Source: Omnitrophica WOR_2 bacterium RIFCSPLOWO2_12_FULL_51_8 | GTDB taxonomy: Bacteria > Omnitrophota > Gorgyraeia > Gygaellales > Profunditerraquicolaceae | DNA: 26,007 bases | Assembly (NCBI GenBank): GCA_001805895.1 | Contig: MHHD01000008.1 | Location: 1 to 26,007, forward strand | Direction of reading: 5' to 3' | Shown here: positions 19,305-26,007 of the stretch, in pieces | Position numbering within the stretch: the first letter of the stretch is position 1 | Layout of the letters: every line of letters starts with the position of its first letter | The notes under the pieces: model-generated | The model's database searches: none | What the model saw: the letters and a program-made list of their open reading frames with translations, nothing else | Told to the model about the DNA's origin: nothing | Program-made: the position numbers and the translations under genes

Positions 19305-19808
19305 TTAAGCCCAAACCGCTCTTTTAAAATCTCTCTCGCTGACTTCTTTCTTGGGATATAATTCCACGATGATCTCCTCGGGCGCAAACCACAGTTTGAT
19401 CTCGCGCTCCGCCTCTAATTCATTGGAAGAGACGTGGATCACGTTTTCATAGACGCCCGAGGTAGTGATCCTGCCGTAAGAGCCGCGGATGGAAGTCGGT
19501 TCCGCCTCTTCCGGGTTCGTGGCCCCGGCCAGTTCCCGGCATTTTTTGATCGCCTCTTTGCCCCAGTACACCAGGGCCATCACCTTGCGCCGGTCATGCA
19601 GCTCGCCGCGGAGATACCTGATGATTTCTTCGAAAAACGGCTTGTCCTTAAGATGTTTGTAATGTTCCTCGGCCAGCCCCCGGGACACGCGCGCCATTTT
19701 GGCGGCGACGATCTCCAGTTTGGTTTCCGACAAACGGGTCAGGATGTTGCCGGTTAAAGATTTTTTCAAGCCGTCGGGCTTAATCAAAATCAAGGCCGCC
19801 TGGTTCAT
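19305..19808 (-). CDS. ndk: nucleoside diphosphate kinase
   Basis: Transfers the gamma phosphate of ATP to NDPs through a phosphohistidine. 167 residues from ATG 19808, where the family pattern QAALILIKPDGLKKS begins; AGAAGG lies six bases before it. A longer frame reaches back into parB and is not needed. The catalytic His125 is in ENVIHVSSNELEAEREI; the usual HGSD/HASD reads HVSS here, an unusual change at the residues after His. At 167 residues it is longer than the 140-150 of typical Ndk, with an insertion around LHDRRKVMALVYWGKEA. Between parB and yicC. Confidence 0.9.
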   Translation of the reverse strand: MNQAALILIKPDGLKKSLTGNILTRLSETKLEIVAAKMARVSRGLAEEHYKHLKDKPFFEEIIRYLRGELHDRRKVMALVYWGKEAIKKCRELAGATNPEEAEPTSIRGSYGRITTSGVYENVIHVSSNELEAEREIKLWFAPEEIIVELYPKKEVSERDFKRAVWA

Positions 19809-19833
19809 CCCGCACCTTCTCTCTTGTTCATCA

Positions 19834-20685
19834 TTACTGCGCCCCCCCTCTGATCCGCTGCGCGATCCGCTCCAGATCTTCCGGCGAGTAAAATTCAATC
19901 AAGATGTGCCCGCGTTTTTTCCTTTTGCTGATCCTGACTTTGGTTGCCAGGAGATGCTGTAATTCTTCTTCCAAAGCCGCCAGGTAAGGCTCGCGGTTGG
20001 AAGCGCCGATGCGGCGATTAGGCAGCCTCGGCCGGTGCATTTTAATCAAACCCTCCAACTCTTGCACCGAGAGGCCCCTGGCAATCACTTCCTGGGCTAA
20101 CCGGCGCTGCTGGTTGGCGTCATCTAATTCCAGCAGGGTCCGGCCATGGGCAAAAGAAATCCTGCCCCGCTTCATCTCTGCCTGGATCTCCTGCGGCAAT
20201 TTCAACAGGCGCAAGGTATTGGTCACCGAGACTCGGGCCTTGCCAATCACATTACTGATCTTTTCCTGGGTAACCTGGAATTTTTCGATCAGGTATTGGT
20301 AGGCATGCGCCTCTTCAATGGGATTCAGGCCCTGGCGCTGGATGTTCTCGATGAGCGCCATTTCCAAGGAATCGCGGTCTTCGACATCCTTGACGATAAT
20401 CGGCACTTCTTTTAATTGCAGGATCGCTGCTGCCCTTAACCGGCGTTCGCCGGCAATCAGTTCGTAACCTTCGCCTTTGCGGCGCACTAACAGCGGCTGG
20501 ATTACCCCCTTTTCCCTGATCGACTGCGCCAGCTCTTCGATATTCTGGGAATCAAAGTCCTCGCGCGGCTGAAAAGGATTGGGTTTGATTTGTCCAGTCT
20601 GGACATAAACAATCTCATCTTTGTGGAGGGACTCTCTTTCTGGGATTAAGGCGCTGAGGCCTTTTCCCAAAGCTCTTCTTTCCAT
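19834..20685 (-). CDS. parB: chromosome-partitioning protein ParB
   Basis: CTP-dependent clamp that loads at parS and works with ParA to segregate origins. 283 residues. The N-terminal ALGKGLSALIP (5-15) is the ParA-stimulating segment; the CTP-binding N-domain has IRPNPFQPR-like NPFQPRxxF and GERRLRAA (79-86) plus ENIQRQ (113-118); the HTH region follows (QEKISNVIGKARVSVTNTLR), then a C-terminal dimer domain. The position close to dnaA agrees with origin-proximal ParB. I found no TGTTTCACGTGAAACA-type parS site in the window. Downstream of parA across a hairpin repeat. Confidence 0.96.
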   Translation of the reverse strand: MERRALGKGLSALIPERESLHKDEIVYVQTGQIKPNPFQPREDFDSQNIEELAQSIREKGVIQPLLVRRKGEGYELIAGERRLRAAAILQLKEVPIIVKDVEDRDSLEMALIENIQRQGLNPIEEAHAYQYLIEKFQVTQEKISNVIGKARVSVTNTLRLLKLPQEIQAEMKRGRISFAHGRTLLELDDANQQRRLAQEVIARGLSVQELEGLIKMHRPRLPNRRIGASNREPYLAALEEELQHLLATKVRISKRKKRGHILIEFYSPEDLERIAQRIRGGAQ

Positions 20686-20705
20686 TAGGCTACTCCTTCA
20701 TAGCA

Positions 20706-20785
20706 AATGAACACCGGCCAATTTCCCACAAGGGAACACTTGCGCAATTCCGCATAAGCGCAAGGTGCCATATGGCCGGGTGTTA
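20706..20785. repeat. TAACACC intercistronic hairpin, copy 2 (on the parA stop codon)
   Basis: Same outer arms as 2791-2826: aatgaacaccggccaat (20706-20722) and atatggccgggtgtta (20770-20785). The loop is expanded and holds two further small stems, ttccc-aca-agggaa (20723-20736 region) and cttgcgc...gcgcaag (20740-20764 region). The TAA of parA is part of the repeat, as the TAA of infC is in copy 1. Confidence 0.8.
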
Positions 20786-21565
20786 ACATGTAGCTTGACT
20801 ATGGGGGTGAATACCGAGCAATTCCCGGCTCAACTCTTCGTATTTCTGCGCGCCGCTGGAATCCTTATCATAGAGCGCCACTGGCTTGCCAAAGCTGGGC
20901 GCCTCAGTCAAACGGATACTGCGGGGAATAATCGTTTCAAAAACCTTTTCTTTAAAATAATTCTTTACCTCCTGGATTACTTCCTTAGTCAGATTAGTGC
21001 GGTAATCTGCCATGGTCAGCAAAACTCCTTCAATGGCCAACTCCGGATTGAGATTATCCTTCACAAGTCTAATAGTATTAACGAGTTGCGTTACTCCTTC
21101 TAAGGCATAATATTCGCACTGTACTGGGATAAGCACCGAATCCGCAGCGCATAACGCATTGATAGTCAATAAACCTAAAGACGGTGGTGAATCAATAATA
21201 ATGAAATCAAAGCTCTGCTTCTGGCTTTGCAACGCCCTTTTCAGGCGGTATTCGCGGCCCAAAACACTTACCAATTCTACTTCTGCGCCGGTTAAATCCA
21301 AATTAGAAGGGGCGAGTAAAAGATTAGGGATGAGGGATGACTGGAAAATTTCTTTTATATCTAATTCTTCCAGCAAGACATGATAAGTGCTTTTTTGGAT
21401 GCTGTGCCGGTCAATGCCAATGCCGCTGGTAGCATTGGCCTGAGGGTCTAAATCAATTAATAAAATTTGCTTGCGGGCTAAAGCCAGGTAGGCGGCTAAA
21501 TTAATCGCGGAGGTTGTCTTGCCGGTACCGCCCTTCTGGTTACAGACCGCGATTATTTTACCCAT
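20783..21565 (-). CDS. parA: chromosome-partitioning ATPase ParA (Soj)
   Basis: 260 residues. Deviant Walker A KGGTGKTT at 11-18 (signature Lys11), DLDPQANAT Walker A' at about 38-46, Walker B FIIIDSPPSLG. Acts with ParB on chromosome segregation. Start ATG 21565. Its stop codon is inside the TAACACC hairpin. A sigma-70-like promoter and a palindrome lie upstream at 21652-21683 and overlap the end of the jag gene. mnmE and rsmG, usually between jag and parA in this cluster, are not present here. Confidence 0.96.
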   Translation of the reverse strand: MGKIIAVCNQKGGTGKTTSAINLAAYLALARKQILLIDLDPQANATSGIGIDRHSIQKSTYHVLLEELDIKEIFQSSLIPNLLLAPSNLDLTGAEVELVSVLGREYRLKRALQSQKQSFDFIIIDSPPSLGLLTINALCAADSVLIPVQCEYYALEGVTQLVNTIRLVKDNLNPELAIEGVLLTMADYRTNLTKEVIQEVKNYFKEKVFETIIPRSIRLTEAPSFGKPVALYDKDSSGAQKYEELSRELLGIHPHSQATC

Positions 21566-21651
21566 TACGAGAGATATAGTTAACGAGTTCCCTGAGGAAC
21601 AAGGCTCTACTCATTCTACAGAATGTCATCGCAGAATTTCATTTTGTCTTT

Positions 21652-21683
21652 ATTATCTAATAATTTTGGCGCTTGTCAAGCGC
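21652..21683 (-). promoter_or_regulatory. likely parA promoter overlapped by a perfect palindrome
   Basis: On the minus strand TTGACA (21674-21679), 16 bases, GATAAT (21652-21657). The -35 box lies in the palindrome gcgcttg-t-caagcgc (21669-21683), which also covers the jag stop codon. The palindrome is a candidate operator for autoregulation of parAB; it is not a parS match. Confidence 0.5.
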
Positions 21684-21879
21684 TTTCTTTAGCCTCAATC
21701 AGACTTACTCTCACTTTAGCTGGCTTTGCCCCAGGCATGCCAAAAAGCCCCTTTTTCTCCTCAGAGAGCACTTCAATCTTAACTTTATGGCGCGGCAATT
21801 TTAATTCTCGAAGCGCTTTTTTTACTGCTTCCGCAACTGTCATCCCCTCTATCTCTATACTATATTTATTGCCGGCCAT
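21676..21879 (-). CDS. jag: Jag-N domain protein (KhpB/EloR N-terminal domain only)
   Basis: 67 residues that match the Jag_N domain: SIEIEGMTVAEAVKKALREL and LSEEKKGLFGMPGAKPAKVRV. Full-length Jag/KhpB has a linker, a KH and an R3H domain (about 200 residues in all) and binds RNA in the cell-elongation pathway. Here the frame ends with TGA directly after Jag_N and no KH or R3H homology follows up to parA. It may keep a protein-interaction role, or the other domains may be encoded elsewhere. Placed four bases after yidC, the standard neighbour. Confidence 0.85.
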   Translation of the reverse strand: MAGNKYSIEIEGMTVAEAVKKALRELKLPRHKVKIEVLSEEKKGLFGMPGAKPAKVRVSLIEAKESA

Positions 21880-21882
21880 TTT

Positions 21883-23385
21883 TCATATTCCACGATTAAC
21901 CCGTAATTGATAAACCAGGGTAAGCGCGCTATTAATAAACCAATATAACACCAATCCGGATGGCATGCGATAGAAAATAAAACCGAATAATAATGGCATC
22001 AGGATCAACATCATTTTTTGCTGTTCGGCAGCCGCACCTACGTTGTTTTTAGTCAAAGAAATTTTTTGCTGGATAAACATCCCGATAGCCATTAAAATCG
22101 GCAAAATATTCACTTCGTTATTTAACACAGGCAGAGAAAAAGGCATGGTGAATAAACGGTCCGGCGCAGATAAATCTTTGATCCAAAGGAAATGCGCGCC
22201 TTTTAAGGCCACTGAGCGCATCAGCGCCTGGTATAGAGCGAAAAATATGGGCATCTGTAAAATCAAAGGCAAACAGCCGCCCAGTGGATTTACTTTATGC
22301 TCCCGATAGAGATCCATAATTTCCCGGTTAAGTTTTTGCGGATTGTCTTTATAGGCATTACGCAATGCCTCCACTTTTGGCTGTAAAATTTGCATTTCTT
22401 TCATCGAACGCATTTGTTTTAAGGTAAGTGGATAGAGGATAAGATAAACTGCAAAACTTAATAATACAATCGACCAGCCCCAATTATGCACCAACGCATA
22501 GAAAAATCTTAAAAGTTGCAGGAGCAATTGGGCAATAAAGTCAAAGGTACCGTAATGAATCACTGAAGCCCATTGTTTTTTTACTGCTTCAATTGGCTGT
22601 AACTCTTGAGGTCCCAAATAAATATAAAATTTTTCACTGATACTGGCGCCTGCCGGCAAAATAATTGCTTTGCCGGCAAAACCTGCCTCGGATGTATAGT
22701 TATTGATTTTCTTTACAAAAACATCGCGCGGCCCGGCAGCAGATTCCAGAATTGCGCAAAAGTATTTGTCCCTTACCGCTAAAAATTTAGCGTCGCTGAA
22801 AGAGGCATCTTTCAGTGGATTGAGATGGACAGTCTGATCCTGTTTGCCCACTGCTACGTCTTGATAACGCGCATCCGCATTCTTGGCATCCGAAGTCAAG
22901 GCAGCTAAAATTACCGGCATATTCAAAATTTCAGATTGGACATTTTCAGATTGGACATTTACTTCTAACTCAATGATATATTTGTCGTTATGGAATGTAA
23001 AATGTTTTTTAATCTTTTTAGTTGCGTCTCTTGCTTCAAAAGTAATGCTGTTTTCCGTACTGCCTGTTTTTTTAAAAGTCAGGTTTTTGTCTGCTAATAA
23101 AAACCCGGATTTTAAACTATAGACAGCATTCTGGTACTTGAGGAATGCGACTTCTTGAATCGCCGCCCATGGCTCAATAAAGGTAATTGCATATTTTTGA
23201 TTCTGAAATTTAGAAAAGGCGTGTGGGGGCGGGGCAGCGCCATCTTCCTTCTGCGTGATCGGAAGAGTGATGGGCTTCGATGCAACTCCTTTGTTTTCAA
23301 GATGATATGCCTTAGAAGCAAAAGTTGACCAAGTTAGCAAAATTAAGAATGATAGCGCGATGGCTAAAATCAGTCGTTTTTCCAT
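21883..23385 (-). CDS. yidC: membrane protein insertase YidC
   Basis: Inserts membrane proteins, alone or with SecYEG, at the inner membrane. 500 residues in Gram-negative layout: N-terminal helix (about 4-22, RLILAIALSFLILLTWSTFA), a large periplasmic beta domain (about 45-290), then the 60KD_IMP core with five hydrophobic segments, the positive cytoplasmic loop QMRSMKEMQILQPKVEALR, NPLGGCLPLILQMPIFFALY, and MPLLFGFIFYRMPSGLVLYW near the C-terminus. The periplasmic domain supports a diderm host. Upstream neighbours yidD and rpmH, downstream jag, as in most bacteria. Confidence 0.97.
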   Translation of the reverse strand: MEKRLILAIALSFLILLTWSTFASKAYHLENKGVASKPITLPITQKEDGAAPPPHAFSKFQNQKYAITFIEPWAAIQEVAFLKYQNAVYSLKSGFLLADKNLTFKKTGSTENSITFEARDATKKIKKHFTFHNDKYIIELEVNVQSENVQSEILNMPVILAALTSDAKNADARYQDVAVGKQDQTVHLNPLKDASFSDAKFLAVRDKYFCAILESAAGPRDVFVKKINNYTSEAGFAGKAIILPAGASISEKFYIYLGPQELQPIEAVKKQWASVIHYGTFDFIAQLLLQLLRFFYALVHNWGWSIVLLSFAVYLILYPLTLKQMRSMKEMQILQPKVEALRNAYKDNPQKLNREIMDLYREHKVNPLGGCLPLILQMPIFFALYQALMRSVALKGAHFLWIKDLSAPDRLFTMPFSLPVLNNEVNILPILMAIGMFIQQKISLTKNNVGAAAEQQKMMLILMPLLFGFIFYRMPSGLVLYWFINSALTLVYQLRVNRGI

Positions 23386-23391
23386 TTTGTT

Positions 23392-23607
23392 TCAGGTTAA
23401 CGGATCGTATGCGGGTTTTTTACATAAGGGGTGGCAGCGATATATTCTTTGGCTGGCTTTTAAGCTGCCCAGCCAAAAACCATACTTTAAGATCGCCTGC
23501 TGCGCGTACTCTGAGCAACTCGGGCTGAAACGGCAGGAGGGTGGCAGCAATCCCCGGATGAAAAGCTGATAAATCCCTAAGGCGCTGAGAGCTAGTTTAC
23601 CCAGCAT
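23392..23607 (-). CDS. yidD: membrane protein insertion efficiency factor YidD
   Basis: 71 residues. Contains the family signature PPSCRFSPSCSEYA with three Cys, an N-terminal amphipathic helix (LGKLALSALGIYQLFIRGLL) and RCHPLCKKPAYDPL at the end. YidD is a membrane-associated helper near YidC. Start ATG 23607 shares one base with the rpmH stop (TGATG), so translation is coupled directly to rpmH. rnpA (RNase P protein), which normally sits between rpmH and yidD, is absent here. Confidence 0.95.
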   Translation of the reverse strand: MLGKLALSALGIYQLFIRGLLPPSCRFSPSCSEYAQQAILKYGFWLGSLKASQRIYRCHPLCKKPAYDPLT

Positions 23608-23744
23608 CAGATACTCAGGCGTTTACGCCCTTTGCGCCGGCGGCGCGCTAACAAACGACGACCAGCCCTTGAGGCCATTTTTTTGCGAAACCCGTGCCGG
23701 CGCTTTCCGACGATATTAGTTGGCGTTTTGAGGTTCTTTTTCAT
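23607..23744 (-). CDS. rpmH: 50S ribosomal protein L34
   Basis: 45 residues, all basic, with the family pattern KTPTNIVGKRRHGFRKKMAS, then RAGRRLLARRRRKGRKRLS. Normal length is 44-47. Start ATG 23744 is only eight bases after the -10 box of a strong promoter, so the mRNA should be leaderless or almost so. First gene of the leftward rpmH-yidD-yidC-jag operon, divergent from dnaA across the origin region, as in many bacteria. No Shine-Dalgarno-like sequence fits before the start. Confidence 0.95.
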   Translation of the reverse strand: MKKNLKTPTNIVGKRRHGFRKKMASRAGRRLLARRRRKGRKRLSI

Positions 23745-23752
23745 GGCATAAA

Positions 23753-23780
23753 ATTATAACAGAAAGCGGACTGAAGTCAA
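23753..23780 (-). promoter_or_regulatory. rpmH operon promoter
   Basis: TTGACT (23775-23780), a 16-base spacer and a perfect TATAAT (23753-23758) on the minus strand. Transcription should begin about six to eight bases downstream, at 23745-23747, directly at the rpmH ATG (23744). Confidence 0.7.
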
Positions 23781-23818
23781 GGAATTGTTACGCTTCTTTT
23801 GTTGCGCTTCTTTTTTTG

Positions 23819-23846
23819 TTGACGCCACTGAATATTGTTGTATAAT
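23819..23846 (+). promoter_or_regulatory. dnaA promoter
   Basis: TTGACG (23819-23824), 16 bases, TATAAT (23841-23846) on the plus strand, followed by a leader of roughly 105 bases to the dnaA start. DnaA-box-like sites in that leader suggest autoregulation. Confidence 0.65.
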
Positions 23847-23895
23847 ATGGAGGCTTTGTTGTTTTAACTCCGCTATAATTTTTACCGCGTTTTTG

Positions 23896-23926
23896 TTTTC
23901 CACAGAGTTATGCAAGTTGTGGATAA
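23896..23926. other. DnaA-box cluster, part of a candidate replication origin
   Basis: A perfect DnaA box in reverse (tgtggataa, 23918-23926) and a near-match forward (ttttccaca, 23896-23904; consensus ttatccaca) face each other between rpmH and dnaA. Only two are seen, fewer than in many origins, so the full origin may include the gap after dnaA, which has another near-box. Confidence 0.55.
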
Positions 23927-23957
23927 GCTGTGAATTGCGGCCCGCAAGATAATCTTT

Positions 23958-25289
23958 ATGGTTGATACCGTCAAAATTTGGCAGCTGGCGCAGGAACAAT
24001 TGAAGGCGCGCCTGGGCGCGGCAATCTTCGATCCCTGGATCCTGCCGCTGAAACCCAAGGCAACGGAAAATGGCGGCTTGACTCTGGAAGCGCCGGATAG
24101 TTTTTTCCGCGACTGGGTGGAACAATATTACCGGCCCGTCTTGCAAGAGACGGTTGACTCCTTAAGCCCCCAGCAAAAATTGCCGCTCAGGCTTGAGGTG
24201 GCTTGTGCCGGAGGGCAGGGAACGGCCCCCGCCGCGAAGATAGAGGCGCGCCCACCCGCGCCATACCCCGGCAACCTTAATCCTCGTTATACCTTTGAAA
24301 ATTTTGTCATTGGCCCTTCCAACCGCCATGCCCACGCTTATTCCCTGGCCGTGGCCAATGCGCCGGCCAAGGCCTATAACCCTTTATTTATTTACGGCGG
24401 AGTGGGCTTGGGTAAGACCCACCTCATCCAGGCCATCTGCCATCAGATCAAAAACGATACCGGCAAAAATTTAAAGAATTGCTATATCTCCTCTGAGCGC
24501 TTCACCAACGAACTGATCGACGCCATCCAGCGGCACTCTACTTCGAGCTTCCGCGGCAAATACCGCAATGCGGACGTCCTAGTGATAGACGATATCCATT
24601 TTATCGCCGGCAAAGAGTCCACGCAGGAAGAATTTTTTCACACCTTTAATACCCTTTACGACGCGCACAAACAAATTATTTTTTCTTCTGACCGCCCCCC
24701 TAAAGAAATCGCGAATTTACAGGACAGGCTCGTATCTCGTTTTGGCTGGGGGCTGACCTGCGATATTCAGCCGCCTGATTTAGAAACCCGGGTAGCTATC
24801 TTGAAAAAGAAAATAGAGCGGGAGCCGGTATCTGTTCCGGATGAGGTTATCTTTTTTATCGCGCAGCTGATCAAAACCAATATCCGCGAGTTAGAGGGGG
24901 CGCTGATTCGCACTATCGCCTATTCCTTGTTAGAGGAAAAGCCCATTTCTTTAGACCTCGCCAAAGAAGTGTTAAAAGACTTATTAAAAGAGACTAAGAA
25001 GCTTATCACTGTGGATTTCATCCAGCGCTGCGTGACCGAAGAATTCGGGCTTTCGCTGCAAGACCTGAAAACCCGGCGCCGCAACAAAACAATCGTTTTA
25101 CCCCGGCAGATTGCTATGTATCTTAGCCGGGAGTTAACGGATTTGTCGTTTCCGGAAATCGGTAATTTTTTTGGCGGGAAAGACCATACCACGGTTTTAC
25201 ACTCTTATAATAAGATTAAAGTTGAAATAAATAACAATGAGGCGCTTAAAGATAGGGTGGAAAGGGTTATCCAGGTAATTAAACAGTAA
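23958..25289 (+). CDS. dnaA: chromosomal replication initiator protein DnaA
   Basis: 443 residues. Domain I (1-80) with WxLAQEQL-type helix, a short linker domain II (about 85-108), AAA+ domain III with Walker A GGVGLGKT (147-154) and Walker B DVLVIDDIHF (206-215), and domain IV with the DNA-binding signature GKDHTTVLHSYNKI (407-420). It opens the origin and also acts as a transcription factor. It is divergent from rpmH and followed by dnaN in the standard dnaA-dnaN order. Start ATG 23958; a weak AAGAT-type ribosome sequence precedes it. Domain II is on the short side. Confidence 0.98.
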   Translation: MVDTVKIWQLAQEQLKARLGAAIFDPWILPLKPKATENGGLTLEAPDSFFRDWVEQYYRPVLQETVDSLSPQQKLPLRLEVACAGGQGTAPAAKIEARPPAPYPGNLNPRYTFENFVIGPSNRHAHAYSLAVANAPAKAYNPLFIYGGVGLGKTHLIQAICHQIKNDTGKNLKNCYISSERFTNELIDAIQRHSTSSFRGKYRNADVLVIDDIHFIAGKESTQEEFFHTFNTLYDAHKQIIFSSDRPPKEIANLQDRLVSRFGWGLTCDIQPPDLETRVAILKKKIEREPVSVPDEVIFFIAQLIKTNIRELEGALIRTIAYSLLEEKPISLDLAKEVLKDLLKETKKLITVDFIQRCVTEEFGLSLQDLKTRRRNKTIVLPRQIAMYLSRELTDLSFPEIGNFFGGKDHTTVLHSYNKIKVEINNNEALKDRVERVIQVIKQ

Positions 25290-25425
25290 TTGCATAAGAT
25301 ATCCACTCAAACTTTTTCAGCTAATTATTTGAAAAATTTATAGTTAGCCGTTTTTCCACAAATATAAAATCCCTTACGACGATTACGATTTTAATATTTT
25401 ATAATATAAATAAAAGGAGCGGCCA
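25290..25425. other. AT-rich dnaA-dnaN gap, possible unwinding element or dnaN promoter
   Basis: 136 bases, strongly AT-rich. It has a near-DnaA box (ttttccaca within gtttttccacaaat, about 25356-25366), an AT-rich inverted repeat tttttca...tgaaaaa (about 25313-25336) and ttttataatataaataaa at about 25405-25420, usable as a -10 box. The dnaN ribosome site AAAGGAG follows. No gene is seen. Confidence 0.4.
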
Positions 25426-26007
25426 ATGAAATTAATTGTTAAAAAAGATGTGTTCTTAGAAGGTATTCAAGCAGTGCAAAATGTTATTGATGTAAGATCT
25501 GCCCTGCCAATACTTTCTCATATTTTATTGGAAACCCAGCAAGATAAAATTAAAATGATCGCCACGAATTTGGATATCGGGATAAGTTGTGTAGTGCCTG
25601 TGGATATTCAGGAGGGAGGGGCGATTACTGTACCCGCAAAAAGATTCAGCGATATAATCAAGGAATTACCCGATAATGAAATTACAATCACCACCAAAAA
25701 AAACAACCTAGTGGTTATAGAAACCCCGGCCTGCCAATTTAAAATTATGGGGCTGCCGCGCGAAGAATTCCCCAAACTCCCCGAATTTAAAGACAGTGAA
25801 GTGATTAAACTGGAACAAACGGGGTTAAAAAAGATATTGCAATTAACTTCTTTTGCCGTGTCGAGCGACGAGACCCGTTATATTTTAAACGGGATACTGT
25901 TTAAAATCCTAAAAAACCACCTGATTGTAGTGGCTACGGACGGCAAAAGGCTGGCAGTAGTGGAAAAAAAACTTTCTCAAGAGACGGAACGGGAAATTAG
26001 TATTATT
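25426..26007 (+). CDS. dnaN: DNA polymerase III sliding clamp, N-terminal part (runs off the window)
   Basis: 194 codons from ATG 25426, which has AAAGGAG at good distance. MKLIVKKDVFLEGIQAVQNV, then RSALPILSHILLE, PAKRFSDIIKELPD and GLPREEFPKLP match the N-terminal and part of the middle clamp domains; SSDETRYILNGILFK and ATDGKRLAV are typical of the second domain. The clamp holds polymerase III on DNA. About half of the expected 370 residues lie in the window. It follows dnaA directly in the same direction. Confidence 0.97.
   Translation, partial: MKLIVKKDVFLEGIQAVQNVIDVRSALPILSHILLETQQDKIKMIATNLDIGISCVVPVDIQEGGAITVPAKRFSDIIKELPDNEITITTKKNNLVVIETPACQFKIMGLPREEFPKLPEFKDSEVIKLEQTGLKKILQLTSFAVSSDETRYILNGILFKILKNHLIVVATDGKRLAVVEKKLSQETEREISII

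Noticed and set aside
19809..19898. Longer ndk starting at 19898
   Set aside because: The extra 30 codons overlap parB and do not match Ndk; ATG 19808 has AAGG at good distance.
19834..23957. parS sites near parAB
   Set aside because: No match to TGTTTCACGTGAAACA was seen; the palindrome at 21669-21683 has a different sequence.

Overview
The window is the replication-origin neighbourhood of a bacterial chromosome. dnaA and dnaN run rightward at the right edge (23958 to the end). Diverging leftward is the usual origin cluster: rpmH, yidD, yidC, a one-domain jag, parA and parB, followed by ndk, yicC, gmk, rpoZ and the coaC flavoprotein. The order, a periplasmic-domain YidC, and gene remnants and small helical genes typical of candidate-phylum genomes suggest an uncultivated Gram-negative lineage. 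I lean to Omnitrophota or a relative, but this is an inference with low to moderate confidence.

Left part (1 to 5585), all on the minus strand: a potassium uptake set (trkH partial, a 38-residue membrane peptide, and two single-unit trkA genes), then thrS-infC-rpmI-rplT, and a Val tRNA. infC has no AUG at the right place but an AUA codon behind a perfect Shine-Dalgarno sequence and two hairpins, which fits IF3 autoregulation. ThrRS lacks its TGS domain, and its start overlaps a frameshifted small gene.

Middle part (5600 to 16300), accessory and also on the minus strand: a five-gene nucleotidyltransferase/DUF5674 operon; a Zeta-toxin-like kinase with a coupled 50-residue protein; an AAA/DUF4143 ATPase; a beta-class DNA methyltransferase with a probable PD-(D/E)XK-HEAT protein (a candidate restriction-modification system); two small membrane proteins; a Leu tRNA; a second nucleotidyltransferase pair; and a second DUF4143 ATPase. 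Between 7131 and 13953 these genes are separated by alternating copies of two repeat arms, called L and R here, in the order L-R-L-R-L-R-L. Only the central L and R touch. This repeat-delimited array of toxin, ATPase and restriction-like genes is the most unusual feature in the window.

Right part (16308 to 26007): a Cys tRNA, then conserved housekeeping genes. Several intergenic spaces here and at 1259 and 2410 hold long imperfect hairpins. Each is built from a different short word (GTTACTA, CACAGAT, GATATCGGG, ATCGT/CGAAACC) repeated forward in one arm and inverted in the other. A separate hairpin (TAACACC...GGTGTT) sits on the stop codon of both infC and parA. rnpA is absent from its normal place between rpmH and yidD, and Jag has lost its KH and R3H domains. 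The origin candidates are the DnaA-box-like sites just upstream of dnaA and the AT-rich gap before dnaN.
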